DNA of 41,560 bases from IMG/VR virus record IMGVR_UViG_3300000353_000002, positions 1 through 41,560 of that record, one strand, 5' to 3'. This DNA is from a virus. A model generated the notes under the pieces. It saw nothing but the letters and a program-made list of their open reading frames with translations. It was not told the DNA's origin and made no database searches. Position numbers and translations under genes: made by a program. Shown here piece by piece: positions 17,417 to 23,206 of the stretch. Every line of letters begins with the position of its first letter. Within the stretch, counting starts at the first letter, position 1.

Positions 17417-18223
17417 TTATCTTCTACCACCACTTCTACTTCCTGAAGAACTTCTACTTGAGCTACGTCCAGAATTTCTAGTAGCTGAATTTCTTTGTGA
17501 ACCAGACCTTGATGGTCTATTATATGATTTATTATAACTTCTATTATTATTTCTATTTGAAGAATATGTACTTGATTGTCGTCTTGACCTTACATAAGTA
17601 TTTCGTTCATCATATTTTCTTTCTGGTTTTCTATAAGTCGATGTTCTTTTAACAACATTTTGTTCTCTAGTTGGACGATTATATCTTTTATTTGATACTG
17701 CTGTTCTAGGTCTGATATATTTATGATTTGTTACTCTATTAATTTCTCTTTTGATGTCAGGTCTAACCGTTCTAGTACTAATTGTTCTTTGTCTATAAGA
17801 TTTAATTGGTTTTTGTTTATGATATCGATAATCATTATAATAGTTCCAATAATGTCTATGATAGTATCTATAATAATTACTGTTCCAACCCAGATAGTTG
17901 TTATAATACCAATTATGATGGTAAAACCAGTAATAATTATCATAAAACCAATCATTATAATACCAAAAATAAGAACTGTACTTCCAATGATTACGATACC
18001 AATTATGTCGATAATTCCAATGACCAAATGGGTCAACATAATCAATTAATCCATTAATATATAATGTATATTGTATTGTATATATACTGTCTTTCTGAAT
18101 AGTATCAACAGAAAAAAATCGTTTCATTAATCGTTCTCTATTGTTTTCAGTAAAATATACTGTTTGTGAAAATATTGGTAATGTGAATAAAAATAATGTT
18201 AATATTAATAAAAGTTTTTTCAT
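17417..18223 (-). CDS. Secreted low-complexity protein: aromatic-rich then Arg/Ser-rich
   Basis: 268 residues. A clear signal peptide (MKKLLLILTLFLFTLPIFSQ) ends at about residue 20. Residues about 65-135 are extremely rich in Tyr, Trp, His and Asn (NWYRNHWKYSS-type repeats). The last 120 residues are rich in Arg, Ser and Thr and end in SGSRSGGRR. It looks like a periplasmic or surface protein of host (Bacteroidota) type. Export from a phage-infected cell suggests an envelope-directed role, such as superinfection exclusion or lysis, but this is inference. Confidence 0.78.
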   Translation of the reverse strand: MKKLLLILTLFLFTLPIFSQTVYFTENNRERLMKRFFSVDTIQKDSIYTIQYTLYINGLIDYVDPFGHWNYRHNWYRNHWKYSSYFWYYNDWFYDNYYWFYHHNWYYNNYLGWNSNYYRYYHRHYWNYYNDYRYHKQKPIKSYRQRTISTRTVRPDIKREINRVTNHKYIRPRTAVSNKRYNRPTREQNVVKRTSTYRKPERKYDERNTYVRSRRQSSTYSSNRNNNRSYNKSYNRPSRSGSQRNSATRNSGRSSSRSSSGSRSGGRR

Positions 18224-18279
18224 AATAGCGGTTTTTTAATTAAAAACAATAAACGTGCCAAAACATAAAATTAAACTAA

Positions 18280-18288
18280 AGTATTTAT
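18280..18288 (+). promoter_or_regulatory. Late-promoter-like motif before candidate ncRNA
   Basis: AGTATTTAT followed by ATGTAAAAAAA. No start codon with an open frame follows. Confidence 0.5.
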
Positions 18289-18294
18289 ATGTAA

Positions 18295-18381
18295 AAAAAT
18301 TCAATAATATACGGTTTAGGACCGTTATGGTTTCGACCATATAAAGGTGATAAGAAGTTCGCTACTATTATCACCTTTTTT
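18295..18381 (+). ncRNA. Candidate compact late RNA of three hairpins
   Basis: Three hairpins in tandem: ACGGT-TTAGG-ACCGT (18311-18325), TATGG-TTTCGA-CCATA (18326-18341), and AAAGGTGATAA / TTATCACCTTT with an 11-bp stem and T6 (18343-18381), which acts as the terminator. The late motif lies just upstream. The RNA would be about 85 bases with almost no unpaired sequence between the stems. Confidence 0.55.
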
Positions 18382-18391
18382 ATATTTATAC

Positions 18392-18400
18392 TGTATTTAT
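18392..18400 (+). promoter_or_regulatory. Late-promoter-like motif
   Basis: TGTATTTATTATAAAA, 26 bases before the start of the 139-residue gene. Confidence 0.5.
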
Positions 18401-18417
18401 TATAAAATTAGTACATT

Positions 18418-18837
18418 ATGAAAGAAAAAAAAGATATTAGTAAAGATATGCTCTTAGAAATGATGCATAAAGTAGGTGGAATGCCATTGAATGAAAATTA
18501 TCCAATGGGTGCTGAACCAGAACATGCTGGTGATGATGCGCCATATAATCAAAACGATGATGATTATGAAGATAATGAACCAGACCCAGATATGTATCGT
18601 GATGATGATTTAGATGAAAATGCTAATTTAAATTCAATTAAGCATAATATTGCTGATTCTGTATTTAAAACTATTGAAAATCAAATTCCTGAAGAAATAT
18701 ATACACAAATTAGTAGTAATTCTGAAACATTTTTCAAGTTTTATGATGAAATATTAGATGTGGTAAAAAATATTGTTTCTGAAAAATATGCAGATTCATT
18801 TAATACAAAAGCAGGTGCTGCTCCTGATGAAATGTAA
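18418..18837 (+). CDS. Acidic 139-residue protein, possible prohead component
   Basis: Begins MKEKKDISKDMLLEMMHKVGG, then MPLNENYPMG, an Asp/Glu/Pro tract to about residue 65, and a helical C-terminal half. The LNE site ahead of an acidic stretch is the same design as the 171- and 891-residue proteins, which supports a shared head-internal location and prohead-protease processing. No homologue is recognised. Confidence 0.72.
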   Translation: MKEKKDISKDMLLEMMHKVGGMPLNENYPMGAEPEHAGDDAPYNQNDDDYEDNEPDPDMYRDDDLDENANLNSIKHNIADSVFKTIENQIPEEIYTQISSNSETFFKFYDEILDVVKNIVSEKYADSFNTKAGAAPDEM

Positions 18838-18920
18838 TAAAATATTATCAACCAAATCAACTATAAATCAAGTACTTTTGGCTAGTAATAAAAAATAATT
18901 TGAAAATAAATCAAAAAAAG

Positions 18921-18951
18921 TTTGTAATTATTGTAACATTTTATATCTTTG
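18921..18951 (+). promoter_or_regulatory. Bacteroidota-type promoter of leader unit B
   Basis: TTG at 18922-18924, a 19-base spacer, then TATCTTTG at 18944-18951, with the shared TTGTAACATTT in the spacer and CTACGTATTTAT downstream. Confidence 0.82.
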
Positions 18952-19034
18952 CTACGTATTTATGAACTCAAGACAATAAGTTTATAAAATAACAAATTGA
19001 TGAAAAAAGTTTTAATTTAAAAATAAAAAGACAA

Positions 19035-19121
19035 ATGAAAAATTTACTCGACATATTAATGGTAGTTCTGGATGCAGTCTTATGGGCAGCAGATGAGGAT
19101 AGATTATATTCAGTCGGGTAA
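19035..19121 (+). CDS. Leader peptide B (28 aa: Leu, Asp, Val, Ala, Met, Trp, Glu)
   Basis: Eighteen of the 19 residues at positions 4-22 are Leu, Asp, Met, Val, Ala, Trp or Glu; the exception is Ile7. These are the seven identities carried by the array downstream (Asp, Glu, Val, Leu, Ala, Trp, Met). Several Leu codons are used (TTA, CTC, CTG), matching anticodons UAA, AAG and UAG in the array, even though CTC and CTG are rare in this AT-rich genome. The last codons and the terminator share AGTCGGG. It is probably an attenuator leader. An 86-base 5' leader separates it from the promoter. Confidence 0.85.
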   Translation: MKNLLDILMVVLDAVLWAADEDRLYSVG

Positions 19122-19185
19122 TAATATATTACGCACTCCTTTCTTAAAAAGAAACCCGACTAACTAAAAAGAGTCGGGTTTTTTG
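19112..19185 (+). terminator. Attenuator B
   Basis: Segment 1 AGTCGGGT (19112-19119, overlapping the stop), segment 2 ACCCGACT (19154-19161), segment 3 AGTCGGGT followed by T5 (19172-19185). Segments 2 and 3 form the terminator (10 bp with flanking A/T pairs). Segments 1 and 2 pair over 8 bp as the antiterminator. Confidence 0.82.
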
Positions 19186-19200
19186 ATTTTAAGGAGTATA

Positions 19201-19217
19201 GTTCTTTGACATGTTGG
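19201..19217 (+). promoter_or_regulatory. boxA-like antitermination site, unit B
   Basis: GTTCTTTGACATGTTGG, close to the bacterial rrn boxA consensus (TGCTCTTTAACA) and identical to the copy in unit D. It lies after the attenuator and before the first tRNA. Confidence 0.65.
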
Positions 19218-19242
19218 AAAAAAGTAAAAAAATAAATTCATA

Positions 19243-19284
19243 GGAATGGATAATTATATTAAATTTATTATCTTTATCCATTCC
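19243..19284 (+). other. Hairpin before tRNA-Asp, possible processing stem
   Basis: GGAATGGATAA pairs with TTATCCATTCC (11 bp) across a 20-base AT-rich loop, ending 5 bases before the tRNA. A boxA followed by a long stem is the layout of bacterial rrn leaders, where RNase III cuts. Confidence 0.5.
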
Positions 19285-19289
19285 AAATA

Positions 19290-19364
19290 CCGTTCTCGAA
19301 GTGTAATGGTTTTGCATGCCACCCTGTCACGGTGGAGGAGGGGTCCGATTCCCACGGGGACGGC
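19290..19364 (+). tRNA. tRNA-Asp(GUC)
   Basis: Anticodon loop CTGTCAC closed by CCACC/GGTGG. Acceptor CCGTTCT/GGGACGG. The T-arm is imperfect (AGGGG TCCGATT CCCAC). Confidence 0.83.
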
Positions 19365-19422
19365 AAATCATAATAAAAAATTATGGCTGTCACCATATTA
19401 ATTTTATTTTTCGAACCATGAC

Positions 19423-19431
19423 AGTATTTAT
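19423..19431 (+). promoter_or_regulatory. Late-promoter-like motif before HNH gene
   Basis: AGTATTTATTATAAAA, 23 bases from the start codon. Confidence 0.55.
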
Positions 19432-19445
19432 TATAAAATATTGTT

Positions 19446-20129
19446 ATGAAAAATAAAAGATATGATAAAGAAAGTTTTACTGAAATAGTTTTAAATTCAA
19501 ATAATTTAAGTGATGTTGCTAAAAATTTAGGTTTAAAACCATTTTGTGGAAATCGAAATACAATAAAAAAATATATTAGATTATATGATTTAGATACTTC
19601 ACATTTTAGAATTAGATATGAAATAAGAAAATCAAGAAAAAAAAGTTTAGATGATATAATGATTTCTGGTTCAACATATAATACTACTAATTTAAAAGAA
19701 AGGTTATATGATGAAGGTTTAAAAGAAAGAATTTGTGAGAAATGTGGACAAGATGAAAATTGGAACGGTGAAAAAATGAGTCTAATTCTTGACCATATTA
19801 ATGGTGATAATACTGATAATAGATTAATTAATCTTAGAATTGTATGTCCTAATTGTAATGCAACACTTCCTACTCATGGTGGTAAAAATAAAAAACAATA
19901 CACAATACAAAAAAAAGAGATTAGTTATTGTGTTTGTGGAAATAAAAAAGAAAAGAAAGCAAATTACTGTAAAAAATGTTCAGAAATACAACAACGTAAA
20001 GTTAAAAGACCACCATATAATCAACTTATAAAAGAGATTGAAGATTTAGGTTATTCTGGAACAGGTAGAAAATATGATGTTAGCGATAATGCAATAAGAA
20101 AATGGATTAAATATTATAAAAAAACATAG
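19446..20129 (+). CDS. HNH homing endonuclease with N-terminal helix-turn-helix
   Basis: 227 residues. Residues 1-55 (SNNLSDVAKNLGLKPFCGN...) look like a helix-turn-helix. CEKCGQDENWNG (about 97-108) and LILDHINGDNTDNRLINLRIVCPNC, in outline, form the HNH core with a Cys4 zinc site. A second Cys4 ribbon (CVCGNKKEKKANYCKKC) follows, and the C-terminus repeats an HTH-like YSGTGRKYDVSDNAIRKWIK. It lies between two Asp-type tRNAs, and its TAG stop is the first bases of the second one. Confidence 0.93.
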   Translation: MKNKRYDKESFTEIVLNSNNLSDVAKNLGLKPFCGNRNTIKKYIRLYDLDTSHFRIRYEIRKSRKKSLDDIMISGSTYNTTNLKERLYDEGLKERICEKCGQDENWNGEKMSLILDHINGDNTDNRLINLRIVCPNCNATLPTHGGKNKKQYTIQKKEISYCVCGNKKEKKANYCKKCSEIQQRKVKRPPYNQLIKEIEDLGYSGTGRKYDVSDNAIRKWIKYYKKT

Positions 20130-20202
20130 CCTCGTAGGCTTCTTGGTGAAGAACGTGACTGTCACTCACGTAAAATAAACGGACCGTAACCGTTCGGGGC
20201 TG
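20128..20202 (+). tRNA. tRNA-Asp-like (GUC) with non-canonical T-loop
   Basis: Acceptor AGCCTCG/CGGGGCT, anticodon stem CGTGA/TCACG with loop CTGTCAC. The T-stem AACGG/CCGTT closes ACCGTAA instead of TTCGAAT. It may be a degenerate copy of the Asp tRNA split from the first by HNH insertion. Confidence 0.6.
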
Positions 20203-20405
20203 CTACAATACTTTACTGTCGGATTATATCACGTGGATGTAATTTATGAGAATACTGCAAGTTGGTGTAATAAACATATCTGCCTTAAATAAGCAGAAGC
20301 CTGTGACATGAAAAAGTCATCACTTGCCAAAAAGTATGTAAAGTTAAATAAAGTGGATTAATATGTGCAGTAACCACAGGGAAGATATCTCCCACTGCAC
20401 TCTAT
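20203..20405 (+). other. Gene-free structured interval between tRNAs
   Basis: No open frame of note. It holds a hairpin at 20223-20243 (ATTATATC/GATGTAAT), the tRNA-like element at 20257-20328, and a nested hairpin at 20365-20400 (GTGCAGT/ACTGCAC outside, GGGA/TCCC inside) ending just before tRNA-Glu. Confidence 0.5.
20257..20328 (+). tRNA. Degenerate tRNA-like cloverleaf, anticodon unclear
   Basis: Acceptor GCAAGT/ACTTGC, an anticodon-like stem TCTGC/GCAGA with a 9-base loop CTTAAATAA, and a T-arm-like stem GTGAC/GTCAT with an 8-base A-rich loop. The D-loop GG and T-loop TTC are absent. It could be a decayed Leu(UAA)-type tRNA or another structured RNA. Confidence 0.4.
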
Positions 20406-20479
20406 GGCGCAGTCCTCTAAATGGATAGGAGTCCAGCCCTTCAAGCTGTGGAATGCGAGTTCGAGTCTCGTCTGCGCTA
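20406..20479 (+). tRNA. tRNA-Glu(UUC), atypical C33
   Basis: Acceptor GGCGCAG/CTGCGCT (G1-U72), T-arm GCGAG TTCGAGT CTCGT, anticodon loop CCTTCAA giving UUC, but with C instead of U at position 33 and a weak lower anticodon stem. Confidence 0.68.
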
Positions 20480-20506
20480 CTAATATTAATTAAAAAAAGT
20501 AAATGA

Positions 20507-20719
20507 ATGGAATTTTATTGTGACAAAAGCAGGCATGTCGTATGCGTTCCATATTCAATTAAGAACCTTCATAAAATGGCAAAAAAATTAAAAATTAAAA
20601 GGTATTGGTTTCATAAAAATCATTACGACATGCCTAAGAAAAGAATCGATGAAATTACAGCAAAATGTAATGTTGTTAGTAGTAAAGACATCGTGAGAAT
20701 AATTAAAAACGAATTTTAA
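20507..20719 (+). CDS. DUF4031-like small protein
   Basis: 70 residues: YCDKSRHVVCVPYSIKNLHK and the RYWFHKNHYDMPKKR core (about 37-51) match the pattern of the DUF4031 family as I know it, which is common in phages and bacteria but has no established function. The ATG at 20507 is chosen because an earlier ATG (20503) is out of frame and stops at once. It lies between two Glu tRNAs. Confidence 0.75.
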   Translation: MEFYCDKSRHVVCVPYSIKNLHKMAKKLKIKRYWFHKNHYDMPKKRIDEITAKCNVVSSKDIVRIIKNEF

Positions 20720-20728
20720 TTATTTCAT

Positions 20729-20800
20729 GGCGCATTCGTCTAGTGGTTAGGACGCTAGGTTTTCATCCTAGTAACAGGAGTTCGATTCTCCTATGCGCTA
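20729..20800 (+). tRNA. tRNA-Glu(UUC)
   Basis: Anticodon loop TTTTCAT closed by CTAGG/CCTAG. Acceptor GGCGCAT/ATGCGCT with G1-U72. T-arm AGGAG TTCGATT CTCCT. Confidence 0.93.
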
Positions 20801-20841
20801 CTAAGTTTAAATATTTTTTTATATATTTGTAAAAAAACATT

Positions 20842-21543
20842 ATGAAAGAAAAAATACTGATTTTAGGTGATGGACTATTGGGTTCTGAATTAATTAAACA
20901 AACAGGTTGGGATTATCTTTCACCAAGTAAAGACAATATTGATGTAATAAAAAAATACGGTACATTTATTAAAAAAATATTGGATATAAAACCAGATATT
21001 ATTATTAATTGTATTGGATATACAAATACATATGATAAAGAAAGACAGAAACATTGGGATTTAAATTATAAATTAGTTGTTAACTTAACTGATTTTTGTA
21101 GTGCGAATGATATTAAATTAATACATATTTCAACTGATTATGTTTATGCTAATTCAACAGGTAGTAATTCTGAAAATGATGTTCCTGTTCATCAAGAAAC
21201 ATGGTATGGTTATACAAAATTACTTTCAGATGCATATGTTCAATTAAATTCGAGAAATTATCTAATGTTTAGATGTAGTTTTAAACCCAAACCTTTTCCT
21301 TATGAAAGAGCATATGTAAATATTAAAGGAAATTTTGATTATGTCGATGTTATTGCAGGACAAATGATTGAATTAATTAAAGAGAATAGAACAGGTGTTT
21401 GGAATATAGGTACTGAATATAAATCAATATTTGATTTAGCATATCAAACCAAATCAGATGTTGGTGAAGCACAAAGTTTCAAATTACCAACAATAATGAT
21501 GTCTTTATTTAAATTTAAAAATAGAAAAAAGAAAAGATATTAA
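20842..21543 (+). CDS. RmlD-like NAD(P)-dependent sugar-nucleotide reductase
   Basis: 233 residues. An N-terminal Rossmann motif ILGDGLLGSEL (Gly-x-Gly-x-x-Gly, residues 7-13), IINCIGYTNT, ISTDYVYANSTGS (about 98-110) and the catalytic WYGYTKLLSDAYV, where YGYTK is the Y-x-x-x-K of extended short-chain dehydrogenases. RmlD-family enzymes make dTDP-rhamnose or related sugars. It is shorter than bacterial RmlD (about 290), and the C-terminal substrate part is reduced and ends in a basic tail. It may modify DNA, virion or host surface sugars. TATATTTG at 20822-20829 is a probable promoter -7 box. Confidence 0.87.
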   Translation: MKEKILILGDGLLGSELIKQTGWDYLSPSKDNIDVIKKYGTFIKKILDIKPDIIINCIGYTNTYDKERQKHWDLNYKLVVNLTDFCSANDIKLIHISTDYVYANSTGSNSENDVPVHQETWYGYTKLLSDAYVQLNSRNYLMFRCSFKPKPFPYERAYVNIKGNFDYVDVIAGQMIELIKENRTGVWNIGTEYKSIFDLAYQTKSDVGEAQSFKLPTIMMSLFKFKNRKKKRY

Positions 21544-21545
21544 AT

Positions 21546-21632
21546 ACCCACATAGCTCAGTCAGGTCAAGAGCACTTCCCTTACAAGGAAGAGGCGAATA
21601 GTATAACGGTAGTTCGAATCTATCTGTGGGTA
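21546..21632 (+). tRNA. tRNA-Val(UAC) with enlarged variable region
   Basis: Acceptor ACCCACA/TGTGGGT perfect, anticodon loop CTTACAA closed by CTTCC/GGAAG, T-arm GGTAG TTCGAAT CTATC. About 16 bases separate the anticodon stem from the T-stem, where 4-5 are normal for Val. Confidence 0.82.
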
Positions 21633-21650
21633 CAACTAGTTGCAACGGTT

Positions 21651-21718
21651 CTTAACAGGTTCAATTCCTGCTCGTTTTTGGTCATGCTTAAACGGGATGG
21701 TGCAAGATGGCGAAGCAC
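21651..21718 (+). other. tRNA-half-like fragments in permuted order
   Basis: A T-arm-like hairpin (ACAGG TTCAATT CCTGC) is followed by CTCGTTT, then 12 bases, then AAACGGG, which pairs with CTCGTTT, and a D-arm-like hairpin GTGC-AAGATGGCGAA-GCAC with GG in the loop. No anticodon stem is found, so these are most likely remnants. Confidence 0.3.
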
Positions 21719-21722
21719 ACAT

Positions 21723-21799
21723 GCTCCTTTAGCTCAGATTGGTAGAGTGTCTGCCTTACATGCAGAAAGTCGCTGGTTCGATTCCAGCAGGGAGTACCA
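21723..21799 (+). tRNA. tRNA-Val(UAC), CCA encoded
   Basis: Anticodon loop CTTACAT closed by TCTGC/GCAGA. Acceptor GCTCCTT/AGGGAGT, discriminator A, and an encoded CCA (21797-21799), unlike most tRNAs here. T-arm GCTGG TTCGATT CCAGC. Confidence 0.93.
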
Positions 21800-21800
21800 A

Positions 21801-21870
21801 GGTTGTATATGATAAATGGTTGCCAATATCGGTAAATTCATCGATAAACCCATTTATCGTACCTACAACC
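21801..21870 (+). other. Long RNA hairpin between tRNAs
   Basis: GGTTGTA...GATAAATGG pairs with CCATTTATC...TACAACC (16 bp with an internal loop). A small inner stem TATCG/CGATA can form. It begins two bases after the encoded CCA of tRNA-Val, so it may be a processing or stability element. Confidence 0.45.
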
Positions 21871-21879
21871 GATAAATTA

Positions 21880-21961
21880 CCCTTTGTGGTGGAATTGGTA
21901 TACACGCATGTCTTAGGAACATGTGCCGAAAGGATTGAGAGTTCGAGTCTCTCCAAAGGGA
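21880..21961 (+). tRNA. tRNA-Leu(UAG)
   Basis: Acceptor CCCTTTG/CAAAGGG, anticodon loop CTTAGGA closed by CATGT/ACATG, Leu-type D-arm (GGTGGAATTGGTATACACG), variable arm GCCGAAAGGATT, T-arm GAGAG TTCGAGT CTCTC. Confidence 0.93.
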
Positions 21962-22011
21962 CAAAGTAGTTCGTGGAAGAGCATCTACTATAAAAATAGC
22001 GATTCTGTCAT

Positions 22012-22086
22012 GGGGCGGTAGCATAGTCTGGCTAATGCGTCTGTTTTGCAAGCAGAAGACCACGGGTTCAAATCCCGTCCGTTCCA
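22012..22086 (+). tRNA. tRNA-Ala(UGC)
   Basis: Anticodon loop TTTGCAA closed by TCTGT/GCAGA. Acceptor GGGGCGG/CCGTTCC with two G-U pairs. T-arm ACGGG TTCAAAT CCCGT. Confidence 0.92.
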
Positions 22087-22101
22087 CTAAAATTCTTTAT
22101 T

Positions 22102-22299
22102 ATGAAAACAGAAATCAAAAAAAGACTTTACAAAGAAAAACCTGAAGCATTATTTTCTCATATAAAAATGGGAACAGCGTATTATTATTGTAAATTAGAT
22201 GAAGAAACATTAATATTTGAAATTCCTGTTTCAGATATGGGTGAAGCTCAATTTGGGTCAAGAATGGAAGCACAATTATTAATTAGGTGGTTAGTTTAA
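22102..22299 (+). CDS. Unknown 65-residue protein
   Basis: MKTEIKKRLYKEKPEALFSH opens a small alpha/beta protein with a TAYYYCKLDEETLIFEIPV strand pair and a C-terminal EAQLLIRWLV helix. It lies between tRNA-Ala and tRNA-Leu, ten bases before the latter. The family is not recognised. Confidence 0.7.
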   Translation: MKTEIKKRLYKEKPEALFSHIKMGTAYYYCKLDEETLIFEIPVSDMGEAQFGSRMEAQLLIRWLV

Positions 22300-22308
22300 C
22301 CACCAAAT

Positions 22309-22390
22309 GGGGATGTGCTGGAACTGGTAGACAGGACGGTCTAAGAAGCCGTTGCAGCAATGCGTGTGGGTTCGAGTCCCACCATCCTCA
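22309..22390 (+). tRNA. tRNA-Leu(AAG)
   Basis: Class II body: acceptor GGGGATG/CATCCTC, D-arm GCTGGAACTGGTAGACAG, anticodon loop CTAAGAA giving AAG, variable arm with GCAGCAATGC, T-arm GTGGG TTCGAGT CCCAC. A34 in a bacterial Leu tRNA is unusual and would need editing to inosine to read CTC. Confidence 0.85.
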
Positions 22391-22393
22391 CAA

Positions 22394-22477
22394 GCGAGAA
22401 ACTGTGGGGTTGATATTCCTCCCATTAGGGGATATCCTCTAAGATTCAGGTGTGCGCACACTGTCTTAGAGTCTCGC
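22394..22477 (+). ncRNA. Three-way-junction structured RNA, not a tRNA
   Basis: Closing stem GCGAGA/TCTCGC. Arm 2 is GATATTCCT/GGGGATATC (9 bp, two G-U pairs, about a 7-base loop CCCATTA). Arm 3 is CTCTAAGA/TCTTAGAG (8 bp) topped by GTGT-GCGC-ACAC. There is no T-loop or anticodon, and no coding potential. It sits between two tRNAs and would be released by their processing. Confidence 0.6.
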
Positions 22478-22491
22478 AACCAATTAAAGAT

Positions 22492-22565
22492 AGTCCTATA
22501 ATCCAATTGGCAGAGATAACGGTCTTAAACTCCGTACAGTCTGAGTTCGAATCTCAGGGGGACTA
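22492..22565 (+). tRNA. tRNA with UAA anticodon but class I body
   Basis: Acceptor AGTCCTA/GGGGACT (6 of 7), anticodon loop CTTAAAC (UAA) closed by ACGGT/TCCGT, T-arm CTGAG TTCGAAT CTCAG. The variable loop is only 5 bases (ACAGT), whereas Leu tRNAs normally have a long arm. It is called Leu by anticodon, and charging is uncertain. Confidence 0.78.
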
Positions 22566-22595
22566 CAAATAGGGTTAATATTAATATTTAAATTT

Positions 22596-22669
22596 GGGGT
22601 CGTAGTGATAACTGGCTAACACGATGCGCTTGCACCGCATAAATGGGGAATCATACTCCCTCGACTCCA
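22596..22669 (+). tRNA. tRNA-Ala(UGC) with non-canonical T-loop
   Basis: Acceptor GGGGTCG/CGACTCC, anticodon loop CTTGCAC closed by ATGCG/CGCAT, T-stem GGGGA/TCCCT closing ATCATAC in place of TTCGAAT. Confidence 0.68.
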
Positions 22670-22705
22670 CAACAACATTAGGTTCAAAACCCAAACACTC
22701 CACTT
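22670..22705 (+). other. Extra tRNA 3'-half fragment
   Basis: Directly after the Ala tRNA lies a T-arm-like TTAGG TTCAAAA CCCAA followed by ACACTCCA, which could pair in part with the same GGGGT acceptor strand. It looks like a leftover or alternative 3' half. Confidence 0.3.
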
Positions 22706-22715
22706 TTTAATTCCA

Positions 22716-22724
22716 AGTATTTAT
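22716..22724 (+). promoter_or_regulatory. Late-promoter-like motif
   Basis: AGTATTTATGATAAAA, 23 bases before the membrane-protein gene. Confidence 0.55.
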
Positions 22725-22738
22725 GATAAAATTTAATT

Positions 22739-23206
22739 ATGTTAACAATGATTTTATTCGCTTTAATGGTATCTGTATTTATTTCATATGTAGCATATAT
22801 TATTTTTAAATACGGTATTCAAAAAAGTATTTCAGAAAGTTATTATGTATTACCTAAGAAATTAAACTTTTTATTTGTACTCTTTACTTGGTTATTTGCA
22901 ATACCAGCAATGTTTTTAGGTAATAGTTTACTTATGTTTTTTGCTGGTGGTGGTATTGTTTGGGTTGGAGCAAATGCTGCAATGCATAAAAATCCAACAA
23001 GAACAATTCATTTAATCGCAGCGATTGGTGGTATGATATTAGGTGGATTAGCAATGATATTTCAATATCATATGTGGTATATGACAGCAGGAGTAGCAGG
23101 ATTATTACCAATTCTTTATTTAGTTGATAAAAAACATTTTATGTTCTGGGCTGAATTGGCAGTTTTTATTGCAATAACAATCACATTAGGTGTTAATATT
23201 TTTTAA
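22739..23206 (+). CDS. Unknown multi-pass membrane protein (155 aa)
   Basis: About five hydrophobic segments: residues 1-25, 45-65, 66-80, 92-112 and 115-152, with short basic loops (KKLNF, HKNPTRT, DKKH). No catalytic motif is seen. It lies in the tRNA array with its own late-type motif, followed by a perfect palindrome. It may be an inner-membrane phage protein of unknown role. Confidence 0.78.
   Translation: MLTMILFALMVSVFISYVAYIIFKYGIQKSISESYYVLPKKLNFLFVLFTWLFAIPAMFLGNSLLMFFAGGGIVWVGANAAMHKNPTRTIHLIAAIGGMILGGLAMIFQYHMWYMTAGVAGLLPILYLVDKKHFMFWAELAVFIAITITLGVNIF

Noticed and set aside
17723-18057. Several overlapping Ile- or Asn/Tyr-rich ORFs on both strands
   Set aside because: These are shadows of the aromatic-rich tract of the secreted protein at 17417-18223, which has a signal peptide and a sensible start.
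19001-19021. Six-codon ORF (MKKVLI) upstream of leader B
   Set aside because: Too short, no clustered cognate codons and no complementarity to the terminator. It may only be part of the 5' leader.
21739-22506. Short ORFs on both strands across the tRNA cluster (for example 21756-21956 minus)
   Set aside because: They run through tRNA genes. The protein sequence is translated tRNA.
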